From Luoshenia tenuis (lineage in GTDB: Bacteria; Bacillota; Clostridia; Christensenellales; GCA-900066905), in assembly GCF_014384745.1 (NCBI RefSeq), contig NZ_JACRSO010000005.1, positions 124,001 through 188,000 of the forward strand: 64,000 nt of DNA, in the 5' to 3' direction. How positions within the stretch are numbered: position 1 is the stretch's first letter; the number at the start of each line of letters is the position of its first letter. The position numbers were made by a program, and so were the translations under genes. Of this stretch, positions 8,491 to 17,053 are shown in pieces. The notes under the pieces are model-generated. The model was given only the letters and a program-made list of their open reading frames with translations, searched no databases and was not told where the DNA came from.

Positions 8491-8523
8491 ACCCGGCAAG
8501 GACGGTAAACAGCCTTGCCGGGT
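8491..8523 (+). other. Strong hairpin in the mfd leader
   Basis: A perfect 11-bp inverted repeat (ACCCGGCAAGG and CCTTGCCGGGT) with an 11-nt loop ends about 12 nt before the mfd Shine-Dalgarno site. No T tract follows, so it is not a standard terminator. It may affect mRNA stability or translation of mfd. Confidence 0.6.
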
Positions 8524-8545
8524 AAGGCGCGTTTGGAGGAAAAAG

Positions 8546-11500
8546 ATGCCAGAACTTTCGCCGCTGTGGCGGCAACCGCTGGAAAAGCAGCCGGAGTTTT
8601 TGCGGTTGGAGCAGGCCTACCGGGCGGGGCGCACGCCGCTGATGGTCTACGGCCTAAGCGAGGGACAAAAGGCCCACGTGCTGTGCGCCTTAGAGCAGGA
8701 GCGGGCGCTGGTGCTCGTCACCCACACCCTGCCCCAGGCCCATATGCTGGCCGCGGATGTGGCGGCCCTGTCCGGCCGGCGCACGGGCGTGCTGCCCCCG
8801 CGGGAGCAGCAGCTTTTCCGGGCGGCCGCTGCCTCACGGGAGCTGAGCGCCCAGCGCATCCGCACCCTGTACGGCTGGGCCGCCGGAGAGATCGACGTGC
8901 TGGTGGCCCCGGTAGATGCGCTGCTGCAAAGCGTGATGCCACGGGAGGAATTTGCCGGCCATACGCTGAAGATCAATGCCGGCGCGCGCCTGGCCCAGGA
9001 GGAGCTAAGCGCCCTTTTGGTGGCGGCGGGCTACCACCGGGAGGAGATGGTGGAGGCGCCGGGGCAGTTTGCCCTGCGCGGCGGCATTGTGGATATCTTC
9101 CCCATGCAGGAGGAGTGGCCCAGCCGCATCGAGTTTTTTGACGACGAGGTGGATTCCATCCGCACCTTTGACCCGGACACCCAGCGCTCCCGCGAAAAGC
9201 GGGAGGCACTTTCCGTGCTGCCCGCGCTGGAGGTGATCCCCGGGGAGGCGGCCTGGGCCAGGGCCAAAGCCCAGCTGGCCGCCGCCGTGCGGGAGGGCAA
9301 GCGCCGGCAAAAGCGGCGGTTTGACCAGCTGCAAAAAGAGCGGGCGCGGGACGCCTTCCCCGAGGGAGAGAGCGAAGGGGACGCGCCGGACCGGGATAAC
9401 GGTTTTATCGACGCGGCCCTGCGATTGGAGCAGCTGGCCAAGGCCATGACGGAGGCCGTGACGGCCCGGGAGCCCTTCCAGGGGATGGAGCACTACCTGG
9501 GGTTGTTTTACGAGCGGCCCGAGAGCCTGCTCGCCTGGCGGGAGAACGTCGCCGTCGCCCTGGATGAGCCTGCCCGCATTCGCGAGCGGGCCCAGGATGT
9601 GGCGCTGACCTTTGCGGAAATGCTGACCATGCAGCTGGAGCAGGGGCAGGCCCTGCCCGCCATCGCCAAAGGGCAGCTGGGGTACGAGCAGCTGCTAGAG
9701 GAAATCGCCCTTTATAAGGTGGTGGCCTTTCAGGGCCTGGTGCGGGCCGTGCCGGAGCTGCACGCCCGGGAGACCTTCCAGTTTCTGGTGCGCTCGGTGC
9801 CCGCCTTCCCTGGCCGCATTGAACTTTTGGCCGAGGAGATACGCACCTGGCATGCCCAGCAGTACAGCGTCTTGCTGCTCTCGGGCGAAAAGGCCCGGGG
9901 CAAGCACCTGCAAAGCGCGCTGCTGGACCAGGGGGTGGAGGCCGTCTATGTGGATGGGCTGGAGCGGCCCGCGCAGGGCGGGGAGACCCTGATCCTCCCC
10001 ATTGGCTTGAGCCACGGGTTCGAGTATCCGGAGGCGAAGTTTGCGGTGATCGCTACCGGCGAGGTGCTTTCCGCGCCCCGGCAGCAGAAAAGCACCCTGC
10101 GCAGCCGCCACGCGGGCAAGGGGCAAAAGATCGGCTCGCTGTTTACCGACCTGAAGGTGGGGGACTACGTGGTGCACGAGCTGCACGGCGTGGGGCTGTA
10201 CCACGGCATCCAGCGCATTACGGTGGAGGGCAAGTCCCGGGATTATCTGGACTTGAGCTTTGCCGGCGGGGATAAGCTGTTTGTGCCCACGGACCAGATG
10301 GACCGGGTGCAAAAGTACATCGGCGTGGATGAGGGCGCGGCCCCCAAGCTCAGCCGCATCGGCGGGTCGGAGTGGAAGCGCACCAAAAAGAAGGTCTCCC
10401 AATCGGTCGCCCTGCTGGCCGAGGATTTGGTGGCCCTGTACGCCCAGCGGGCGCAGACCCCGGGTTACGCCTTTTCGCCGGATACGCCCTGGCAGCGCGA
10501 GTTTGAGGATAACTTCCCCTATCAGGAAACGGCGGATCAGCTGGCCTGCATCGAGGAGATCAAGCGGGATATGGAAAGCCCCCGGCCCATGGACCGGCTG
10601 CTGTGCGGGGACGTGGGCTACGGCAAGACCGAGGTGGCCATCCGCGCGGCCTTTAAGGCGGTGGCCGATTCCAAACAGGTGGCCTTTCTGGTGCCCACCA
10701 CTATCCTGGCCCAGCAACACTACAACACCCTGGTGCAGCGCCTGGGAGATCTGCCGGTGCGCTGCGAGGTGCTAAGCCGGTTTAAGACCGCGGCCGAGCA
10801 AAAGGACATCCTGCGCCGGTTGGCAACGGGGCAGGTGGATATCATCGTGGGCACCCACCGCCTGCTGGGCAAGGATGTGCGCTTTAAAGACCTGGGGCTG
10901 CTGGTGGTGGACGAGGAGCAACGCTTTGGCGTGGCGCATAAGGAGAAGATCAAAAAACTTAAAAAGAATATCGACGTGCTCACCCTCTCGGCCACGCCCA
11001 TCCCGCGCACGCTGCATATGTCCATGATCGGCATTCGCGATCTTTCGGTGCTGGAGAACCCGCCCGAGGAGCGGTATCCGGTGCAGACCTACGTCATAGA
11101 GTATAACGAGGCGCTGGTGCGCGAGGCGGTAAACCGGGAGCTCTCCCGGGGCGGGCAGGTATATATGGTCTATAACCGCGTGGCGGGGATCGACCGGTTC
11201 GCCGCCCATCTGCGGGGGCTGATGCCGGGGGTGCGCATCGGCGTAGCCCATGGGCAGATGCCCGAAGGGGCGCTGGAGGACGTGATGATGGCCTTTATGA
11301 ACCATGAGATCGACCTTTTGCTGTGCACCACCATCATCGAAAACGGGCTGGACATCCCCACCACCAATACCATTATCGTGTGCGATTCCGAGCGATTGGG
11401 CTTAAGCCAGCTTTACCAGCTGCGCGGGCGGGTGGGCCGCTCCAACCGGCTGGCCTACGCCTACTTTACCTACCGGCCGGATCGGATCATGAGCGAGGTG

Positions 11501-12178
11501 GCCGAAAAGCGGCTGCGGGCCATCCGGGAGTTTACCGAATTCGGCTCGGGCTTTAAGGTCGCCATGCGGGATCTGGAGATCCGCGGCGCGGGCAACCTGG
11601 TGGGGGCCCAGCAGCACGGGCACATGGCCGCCGTGGGGTATGAGATGTACGTCAAGCTCATCGAGGAGGCCGTGCAGGCCCTGGGCGGCGGGCCCAAGGA
11701 GGAAAAACGGCCCGAGACCCAGGTGGAGGCTCGGGTGGACGCCTTTATTCCCTCCAACTATATCCGCGGCGAGGCCGGCCGCATCGCCATGTACCAGCGC
11801 ATTGCCGCCATCGCCTCCCGGGAGGAGATGGACGACGTGATCGACGAGATCATCGACCGCTACGGCGACCCGCCCGAACCCGTGATGGGCCTGCTGGCGG
11901 TGGCCCTGGCCCGGGCGCTGGCCACCAAGATGGGCGCGCAGAAGCTCAGCGTCAAACCCGGCTTTGCCACGCTGCTGTTTTACGAGGATGCCAAGCTGGA
12001 CCCCCAGGCCCTTTTTGAGGTGCTGGGGCGCTATAAGGGCCGCGCCAAGCTCAGCGCCGCGGTGCCCCCCTCGCTGCAGCTGCGGGGCAAGGATGCCACG
12101 GCCGAGGCGCTGCTAGAGGAGATGACGCGCCTGATGGAAGAAGTTTTGAATTGCAAAACCGGCCCGGATTCTGTATAA
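8546..12178 (+). CDS. mfd: Transcription-repair coupling factor Mfd
   Basis: About 1210 residues, usual length. Mfd displaces RNA polymerase stalled at DNA lesions and recruits UvrA. In order: UvrB-like N-terminal module (RGGIVDIFPM, FFDDEVDSIR), CarD-like RNAP-interaction domain (GDYVVHELHGVGLYHGI, DYLDLSF), RecG-like helicase motor with Walker A CGDVGYGKTEVA, DEEQRFG and SATPIPRTLHM, the TRG region, and a C-terminal domain. The frame extends 26 codons upstream through a hairpin, but TTTGGAGGA at 8532-8540 sets the start at the ATG at 8546. The N-terminal domain has an unusually charged segment of about 40 residues around residues 255-295 that looks like a lineage-specific insertion. Confidence 0.98.
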   Translation: MPELSPLWRQPLEKQPEFLRLEQAYRAGRTPLMVYGLSEGQKAHVLCALEQERALVLVTHTLPQAHMLAADVAALSGRRTGVLPPREQQLFRAAAASRELSAQRIRTLYGWAAGEIDVLVAPVDALLQSVMPREEFAGHTLKINAGARLAQEELSALLVAAGYHREEMVEAPGQFALRGGIVDIFPMQEEWPSRIEFFDDEVDSIRTFDPDTQRSREKREALSVLPALEVIPGEAAWARAKAQLAAAVREGKRRQKRRFDQLQKERARDAFPEGESEGDAPDRDNGFIDAALRLEQLAKAMTEAVTAREPFQGMEHYLGLFYERPESLLAWRENVAVALDEPARIRERAQDVALTFAEMLTMQLEQGQALPAIAKGQLGYEQLLEEIALYKVVAFQGLVRAVPELHARETFQFLVRSVPAFPGRIELLAEEIRTWHAQQYSVLLLSGEKARGKHLQSALLDQGVEAVYVDGLERPAQGGETLILPIGLSHGFEYPEAKFAVIATGEVLSAPRQQKSTLRSRHAGKGQKIGSLFTDLKVGDYVVHELHGVGLYHGIQRITVEGKSRDYLDLSFAGGDKLFVPTDQMDRVQKYIGVDEGAAPKLSRIGGSEWKRTKKKVSQSVALLAEDLVALYAQRAQTPGYAFSPDTPWQREFEDNFPYQETADQLACIEEIKRDMESPRPMDRLLCGDVGYGKTEVAIRAAFKAVADSKQVAFLVPTTILAQQHYNTLVQRLGDLPVRCEVLSRFKTAAEQKDILRRLATGQVDIIVGTHRLLGKDVRFKDLGLLVVDEEQRFGVAHKEKIKKLKKNIDVLTLSATPIPRTLHMSMIGIRDLSVLENPPEERYPVQTYVIEYNEALVREAVNRELSRGGQVYMVYNRVAGIDRFAAHLRGLMPGVRIGVAHGQMPEGALEDVMMAFMNHEIDLLLCTTIIENGLDIPTTNTIIVCDSERLGLSQLYQLRGRVGRSNRLAYAYFTYRPDRIMSEVAEKRLRAIREFTEFGSGFKVAMRDLEIRGAGNLVGAQQHGHMAAVGYEMYVKLIEEAVQALGGGPKEEKRPETQVEARVDAFIPSNYIRGEAGRIAMYQRIAAIASREEMDDVIDEIIDRYGDPPEPVMGLLAVALARALATKMGAQKLSVKPGFATLLFYEDAKLDPQALFEVLGRYKGRAKLSAAVPPSLQLRGKDATAEALLEEMTRLMEEVLNCKTGPDSV

Positions 12179-12179
12179 T
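12151..12179 (+). promoter_or_regulatory. Predicted promoter of prsA-like gene
   Basis: TTGCAA (12151-12156), a 17-bp spacer and TATAAT (12174-12179). It lies across the end of mfd and about 95 bp before the lipoprotein gene. Confidence 0.6.
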
Positions 12180-12273
12180 GTTGCTATTCTTGTATGGTTC
12201 AGGGCCCGGGGCAGGGCAGCCATAAAGGGGCGCTGATACGGGCCCCAGTTGCGATAGAGAAAGGATGATCCTG

Positions 12274-13494
12274 ATGAAGAAGTGGGGAGCCAAGTGTGCG
12301 GCCGGCCTGATGGCGGCGGCCATGGCCTTTTCCCTTACCGGGTGTAACATCGTCGAGGTAGATGAAGCGAAAGACCGCCAGCAGGTGGTGGCCAAGGTGG
12401 GGGATGTGGAGATCCTCAAAGGCGAGCTGCTGGACCTTTACGACCAGCAAAAGGCTTATTACGGCATTACGGAGGATTATGAAAAGAGCAGTCCGGACCA
12501 GGTCAAGGAGTTTAAGACCGTGGTGCTGGATGCCATCATCGCCCAGCACGTGATGGAGGCCCAGGCCGAAAAGGAGGGCTATACCGACTTTACCAACGAA
12601 GAGCAGGCCGCCGCTGAAAAGCAGGTGGATGAGATGCTTGACGCCCAGCGCGAGCAGTTTTTGACCGAAGCGCAGGCCGAAAAAGAAGAGGATCCCTCCA
12701 TCGACGTGGAGGCCAGGGCGGACGAGAAGCTGGCCGAGCTGATGGAGAAGAATAAGATGACCCGGGAATCCCTGATCGAAGATCAGCTGATGGAAACGGC
12801 CATCCAGAAGATGCAGGATGAGCTGTTTAAGGATATCGAAGTCACCGATGACGAGATCAAGGAAAAGTACGATACCCTGGTGGAAGAGGCCAAGGAGAAG
12901 TACGACGAGAGCATCGACCAGTTCTATTACGAGCAGAGCTATGGCTACACCATTTACTACCAGCCCGAGGGCTTCTTCTACGTCAAGCATATCCTCATCG
13001 GCATCCCGGAGGATAAGCAAAGCGAGATTGCCGCCCTGCGTAAGGATGGGGACACCGCTGGGGCGGATGCGCTGCGGGATGAGGAACTGGCCAAGATCAA
13101 AGAGCAGGCCGACCTGGTGCTGCAAAAGGTAAACGACGGGGAGGATTTTGACGCCCTGATCGCCGAATACGGCGCGGATAAGGGCATGGAGGTCTCCCCG
13201 GCTAAGGAAAAGGGTTACCTGGTGGGCGAAAAGTCCAGCTTTGTGACCGAGTTCTTAAACGCTGCGCTGGGGCTAAGCGAGGTGGGGGATACCACGGATC
13301 TGGTGGCCTCGGATTACGGCTATCACATCATCCGCAAGGTAGCGGATGCCAAACCCGGCCCGGTGGATCTCAACGAGGTCAAAGACGCGGTGCGCTCCTC
13401 CCTGCTGAGCGACAAGCAGAACGAAAAGCTCTCCACCCAGGTGGAAGAGTGGCGCAAGGGGATGGATGTGCAGGTGTACGAAAACCGCTATTAA
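12274..13494 (+). CDS. PrsA/SurA-like peptidylprolyl isomerase lipoprotein
   Basis: About 406 residues. The signal peptide MKKWGAKCAAGLMAAAMAFS ends in the lipobox LTGC, so it should be a lipoprotein on the outer face of the membrane. A SurA-N-like helical region (VVAKVGDVEILKGELLDLY, residues about 35-200, rich in Glu/Lys) is followed by a parvulin rotamase domain from VKHILIG to DYGYHIIRKV. Such proteins help exported proteins fold. The start is the ATG at 12274, spaced 7 nt from AAAGGA. The ATG at 12265 is too close to that RBS. It has its own promoter and terminator. A prsA-type gene next to mfd is common in Clostridia. Confidence 0.92.
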   Translation: MKKWGAKCAAGLMAAAMAFSLTGCNIVEVDEAKDRQQVVAKVGDVEILKGELLDLYDQQKAYYGITEDYEKSSPDQVKEFKTVVLDAIIAQHVMEAQAEKEGYTDFTNEEQAAAEKQVDEMLDAQREQFLTEAQAEKEEDPSIDVEARADEKLAELMEKNKMTRESLIEDQLMETAIQKMQDELFKDIEVTDDEIKEKYDTLVEEAKEKYDESIDQFYYEQSYGYTIYYQPEGFFYVKHILIGIPEDKQSEIAALRKDGDTAGADALRDEELAKIKEQADLVLQKVNDGEDFDALIAEYGADKGMEVSPAKEKGYLVGEKSSFVTEFLNAALGLSEVGDTTDLVASDYGYHIIRKVADAKPGPVDLNEVKDAVRSSLLSDKQNEKLSTQVEEWRKGMDVQVYENRY

Positions 13495-13504
13495 ATTGTA
13501 AAGC

Positions 13505-13531
13505 AAAAGCCGGCCTATGGCCGGCTTTTTT
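13505..13531 (+). terminator. Terminator of prsA-like gene
   Basis: AAAAGCCGGCC and GGCCGGCTTTT form an 11-bp stem with loop TAT and run into six T residues. Confidence 0.9.
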
Positions 13532-13555
13532 GTTAGACGAAAGGAGGGCCCTGCA

Positions 13556-14293
13556 ATGCCAAACCGGGAATTGCTGCACCGCTGCCCCCTGATCGGCCGG
13601 GGCCGGCAGGCCGAGGTCTACTTGTACGAGGGCGCGGCTTATAAAGTCTTTAGGCCGGATTATCCCGAAAGCTGGGTGCGCTATGAGCTGGAGGTGCAGC
13701 GGGAGATCTGCAGGACCGGCCTGCCCGTGGTGCGCTATTGGGAGACAGAGGATGCGCACATCATCAAAATGGGGTATATCCCCGGCCCGGCGCTGGGGGA
13801 GCGGATGGGCGAGGAACCCGCCGGCAGCCTTGCGCAGCTGGCCGCGCTGCACCTACGGGTGCACGCGGTAAAGGGGTTAAAGCTGGCGCGGCTGCAAGAG
13901 ACGCTGGCCGGGCAGATCGACCGGGCGCTGGCGGACGCCTGCCATAAGGCGCGCGCACGGGCGGCGCTGGCGGCGGTAGGGGAGGGCGATGCGCTTTGCC
14001 ATCTTGATTTTCACCCTTATAATATCCTCTGCGGGGAGGGGCAGCTTTATATCATCGACTGGGTGAACGCCCGGATGGGCAACCCGATATTCGACCTGGC
14101 GCGCACCTATGTGCTGCTGTACGAGGCCGCGCCCCAGGCGGCCAGGGGGTACTATGCCGCCCTGGAAGCGCAGGGCGCGGCATTAGACGATTTTGAAAGA
14201 GCGCTCTACGTTATGGCGCTTTGCCGCCTGTGCGATTGTGATAATCCCGCCGCGCGGGCACTGTTGGCGGAACTGCAAACGTGCATTTGGTAA
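13556..14293 (+). CDS. Aminoglycoside-phosphotransferase-fold protein
   Basis: About 245 residues of the APH/choline-kinase fold. The N-lobe has GRGRQAEVYLYEGAAYKVFR, with the nucleotide-binding loop and the Lys. The catalytic loop is LCHLDFHPYNILC (HxDxxxxN) and the metal-binding Asp is in LYIIDWVNARMGNPIFDLAR. It should phosphorylate a small hydroxylated molecule, but the substrate is not identifiable and antibiotic resistance should not be assumed. The start follows AAAGGAGGG. It lies between prsA and spoVT, not a position it holds in B. subtilis. Confidence 0.85.
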   Translation: MPNRELLHRCPLIGRGRQAEVYLYEGAAYKVFRPDYPESWVRYELEVQREICRTGLPVVRYWETEDAHIIKMGYIPGPALGERMGEEPAGSLAQLAALHLRVHAVKGLKLARLQETLAGQIDRALADACHKARARAALAAVGEGDALCHLDFHPYNILCGEGQLYIIDWVNARMGNPIFDLARTYVLLYEAAPQAARGYYAALEAQGAALDDFERALYVMALCRLCDCDNPAARALLAELQTCIW

Positions 14294-14390
14294 AACGCAA
14301 CATTAGTTGCAGGATTTGGGCATAAAAACCTTGCGGATTGCGGATAATGATGGGCGTAGACTTTATTATCTAAAGCAAGGAGGACCCAAA

Positions 14391-14936
14391 ATGAAAGCCA
14401 CGGGCATTGTGAGAAGAATCGACGATCTGGGCCGCGTCGTCATCCCCAAGGAGATCCGCCGCACGCTGCGCATCCGGGAGGGCGACCCGCTGGAGATCTT
14501 TACCGACCGGGAGGGCGAGGTCATCTTAAAAAAATACTCCCCGATTGGGGAGCTGAGCGATTTTGCCAAAGAGTATGCGGAAACGCTGGCCGCCACGTCG
14601 GGCCATCTGGTGGTGATCTGCGATAAAGACCTGGTCATCGCCGTATCCGGCGGGCCTAAGCGGGATTATATGGATAAGGCCATCAGCCCGGATCTGGATA
14701 AGGCCATCCGCGAGCGCAGGGCGGTCACCACGGCCAAGGGCGGCACGATGCTGGCCATCACCGCCGAGGACGAGGCGAACTATACGGCCCAGGTGGTAGC
14801 GCCCATCATCTCCCAGGGGGACGCCATCGGCGCGGTGGTGCTGCTCTCCACCAAAGAGGGGGCGGCCATGGACAATACCGAATTGAAACTGGCCCAGACG
14901 GCGGCGGGTTTTCTGGGCAGCCAGATGCTGCAATAG
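14391..14936 (+). CDS. spoVT: Stage V sporulation protein T (AbrB-type regulator)
   Basis: 181 residues. The N-terminal swapped-hairpin DNA-binding domain is MKATGIVRRIDDLGRVVIPK followed by EIRRTLRIREGDPLEIF (about residues 1-50). The rest is the GAF-like domain typical of SpoVT (HLVVICDKDLVIAVSGG, AIGAVVLLST). In B. subtilis it tunes sigma-G-dependent forespore genes. The ATG at 14391 follows CAAGGAGGA. The 28 codons of open frame upstream are not conserved. It keeps its Bacillus position between mfd and spoVB. I could not identify a convincing sigma-F/G promoter. Confidence 0.95.
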   Translation: MKATGIVRRIDDLGRVVIPKEIRRTLRIREGDPLEIFTDREGEVILKKYSPIGELSDFAKEYAETLAATSGHLVVICDKDLVIAVSGGPKRDYMDKAISPDLDKAIRERRAVTTAKGGTMLAITAEDEANYTAQVVAPIISQGDAIGAVVLLSTKEGAAMDNTELKLAQTAAGFLGSQMLQ

Positions 14937-14951
14937 CCTTTGCTTTTATGG

Positions 14952-14978
14952 GGCGGCGCAAGATGCGCCGCCTTTTTT
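14952..14978 (+). terminator. Terminator of spoVT
   Basis: GGCGGCGCA and TGCGCCGCC (9 bp, loop AGA) followed by six T residues. Confidence 0.9.
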
Positions 14979-15003
14979 ATACCGCATAAAGCGCGGGGCG
15001 TAT

Positions 15004-15036
15004 GAAAAAGCCGCGCGGGGAATCTCCCGCGCGGCT
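15004..15036 (-). terminator. Terminator of the prepilin gene
   Basis: An 11-bp stem (AGCCGCGCGGG with CCCGCGCGGCT) that, read on the minus strand, ends in five T residues. It lies just downstream of the minus-strand prepilin stop and converges with the spoVT terminator. Confidence 0.85.
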
Positions 15037-15052
15037 GCAAACGCCCTGTCCT

Positions 15053-15868
15053 TTAATCCATGGTGTCGGACCAGTCCGACCACTGCTGGCCGGCGGCGGT
15101 CACCTTGCCGTTTGTCACCTTGCCGGTGGTGGTATACTGGTACTGGCCGGTGGCCATGTCGTACTTATAAACCTTAATGTTATCGGCGGATTCGTCCGCG
15201 CCGTAGCGCACCTCGGTCAAATAAATGCGGTAGCCTGCGGTGGTCCTGACGATGGACCAGGAGACCTCATCCAGCGCGGCGCGCTGCCCGGCGGGGAGGG
15301 ATTGGTAGATGGCGTGGGCAAAGGTCCCCTCGGTCTTTGCGTTCACCCCGTCAATAGCGGTGGCACTAAAGGGCTTGCCGCCCTCGACGCCCGCAAAACC
15401 GGCGCTTGTTGCGGTATTAAAGCCCTGCACGACGGATTGCAGCGCCGTGCCCATATCGCTTTTCACCGCGCCCTGGCGCAGGTCGTACACATCGCGATTG
15501 CCGCATCCATCGGCCCCGGCATGGCGGCAGTAAAAGATCTGGGCGCCGCCCGCATCGGTATAGAGCAGGTGGGCGATGGTACCGCTGTCCGTATCGATGC
15601 CGATGTTGGATACGCTGCCGTCCACCTGGGCCAGGTCCAGCACCGCCTGCGCGTCCAGCACCGGCGTCTCGCCCGGGCGGTATTTTTCCGAGAGCAGGGT
15701 CTGCGCGGCCAGCACGCAGGTGCGACAGCCCACCACCGCCGTCTTCTCCTCGGCTTTTTTGATCCAGCCGATCATGGAGGGCACCAGGATCGCCGCCAAA
15801 ATGGCTAATATCACCACCACGACGATGACCTCTACCAGCGTAAAGCCCTGGCTGCGCTTTTTCTTCAT
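15053..15868 (-). CDS. Type IV prepilin-like protein
   Basis: About 271 residues. The class III leader MKKKRSQG is followed by FTLVEVIVVVVILAILAAIL, a textbook prepilin peptidase site (G/F, Glu at +5) and hydrophobic N-terminal helix. The remaining 230 residues are a polar, Thr/Ala/Gly-rich globular domain. Two Cys sit soon after the helix (GCRTCV) and two more in the middle (FYCRHAGADGCGN), so disulfides are possible. The chosen ATG at 15868 is preceded by GGGAGAG. The 19 upstream codons do not resemble a leader. No pilus ATPase, platform protein or peptidase is in the window, so it is an orphan pseudopilin. Confidence 0.85.
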   Translation of the reverse strand: MKKKRSQGFTLVEVIVVVVILAILAAILVPSMIGWIKKAEEKTAVVGCRTCVLAAQTLLSEKYRPGETPVLDAQAVLDLAQVDGSVSNIGIDTDSGTIAHLLYTDAGGAQIFYCRHAGADGCGNRDVYDLRQGAVKSDMGTALQSVVQGFNTATSAGFAGVEGGKPFSATAIDGVNAKTEGTFAHAIYQSLPAGQRAALDEVSWSIVRTTAGYRIYLTEVRYGADESADNIKVYKYDMATGQYQYTTTGKVTNGKVTAAGQQWSDWSDTMD

Positions 15869-15984
15869 AGCTGACCACTCTCCCGCCTTTTTCCCATAAG
15901 CGCCTGTCCATAGGGGGGCGGGCACTACCCGTATCGTACCACAGCGGCAGCGCTACGGCAAGAAAATGCCGAATATTGTTGGCA

Positions 15985-16791
15985 CTAGGAAACCATGTGG
16001 CTGCCCACCGTATAGCGCCACACACCGTCCTGCTTTAGGGCCGTACAATCGTAGAACACATAGGCGCCCAGGGCGCTGCGCCACTTTTCCGCGTCAAAGG
16101 TGATGCGCCCGTCCGCCTGTTCTTTGAGCTTGAGGCTAAACAGCAGCCCGTCCTCAAAATAGGGCTCGGCCGGGTCGATGCTGCCCTCGCTTTGCAGGGT
16201 TTCATAGCTGCCCGTCTCAGCCTCATACCCCAGCGCCTGGCCCATGCGGTAGACAAGGGCGCTCTTTTCGCTCTCGCTCAGGTTTCCGGCGGCGGAAAGA
16301 TCGAATACCGTACGGGAAATGCCCTCGTTTAATCTCTCGTCCGCGCGGAACAGGTCCTGCAGCACTTGGGCGTAAAGGCCCACCCAGTCTTCGCCGGTCT
16401 CAATCACCCGCAGGCTGACCGGGCCCGCCAGCTGGGCGGGGTAGGTCTCCAGAATTACGCCGCTGTAGCCCACCTCGACCTCCATGCCGCCGGATAGCCC
16501 AACTTTAAGCGGTTCGCCATAAGCGTCGGTCAGGGCCACGTCCTTTAGCGCCAGGGTGCAAAGGTCGCCCTGGCCGCCCTGGCCGGCCAAAAGCAGGGTA
16601 TCCGTCCCGGCCTGCACAACTTTGCCCCGGTAGCTGGCCTGCGCCCCGGCGGGCGCCTGGGAGGGCGCGGCGGCGCTGGCCTGCGGCGTGGGAGAGGGTA
16701 CGGCGCTGGGTTGGGGCTCGCTCTTAGGCGGTGCGCAGCCCCACAGCGCCAGGCAGCCAAGTGCAAGGCAAAGGGCTAGTATGCGTTTCAT
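15985..16791 (-). CDS. Lipoprotein of unknown function
   Basis: 268 residues. The signal peptide MKRILALCLALGCLAL precedes the lipobox LWGC, and a Pro/Ser/Ala-rich linker (residues about 20-50) leads to a domain beginning YRGKVVQAGTDTLLLAG. That domain resembles the small beta-barrel of extracytoplasmic DUF3221-like proteins, with a helical region after residue 120. I do not recognise a family with certainty. It lies 116 bp upstream of the prepilin gene on the same strand, so the two may form one surface-associated unit inserted between spoVT and spoVB. Confidence 0.75.
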   Translation of the reverse strand: MKRILALCLALGCLALWGCAPPKSEPQPSAVPSPTPQASAAAPSQAPAGAQASYRGKVVQAGTDTLLLAGQGGQGDLCTLALKDVALTDAYGEPLKVGLSGGMEVEVGYSGVILETYPAQLAGPVSLRVIETGEDWVGLYAQVLQDLFRADERLNEGISRTVFDLSAAGNLSESEKSALVYRMGQALGYEAETGSYETLQSEGSIDPAEPYFEDGLLFSLKLKEQADGRITFDAEKWRSALGAYVFYDCTALKQDGVWRYTVGSHMVS

Positions 16792-16886
16792 CAGCTCCTA
16801 CCTCCTTTATCGCTTCTTTAATATCAGTATAACAGATGCTGCGGCCGCATTTGCGGGCGCACACTTTGCAAAAATGTAAAATATGG

Positions 16887-16990
16887 TTTTGAGATAGGGC
16901 AAATAATGATATAATACTGATAACGCCTCTTGGGCGGCTAAATGGATGAATATGAAATAGTGCGCGCCCGGCGAAGCAGCCAGGGCGCGC
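16887..16990 (+). promoter_or_regulatory. Predicted spoVB promoter and GC-rich leader hairpin
   Basis: TATAAT at 16910-16915 has TTGAGA (15-bp spacer) or TTTTGA (17-bp spacer) upstream. Downstream, at 16962-16990, GCGCGCCC and GGGCGCGC enclose a second short GGC/GCC stem, a strong hairpin without a T tract. Both lie in the 260-bp gap before spoVB, which holds no gene. Confidence 0.5.
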
Positions 16991-17053
16991 GCCCATGATT
17001 TAGAATAACCGCCTTCCCCTTTGGAGAGCGGCAGGGCAAGAAAGGCTGGAAGC

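Noticed and set aside
13556..14293. Reading the APH-fold protein as an aminoglycoside-resistance gene
   Set aside because: Only the general kinase fold is conserved; nothing specific to aminoglycosides and no mobile context.
14282..14330. Possible sigma-F/G promoter of spoVT
   Set aside because: GCATT/CATNNTA-like pieces occur but at wrong spacing (13 or 19 bp).
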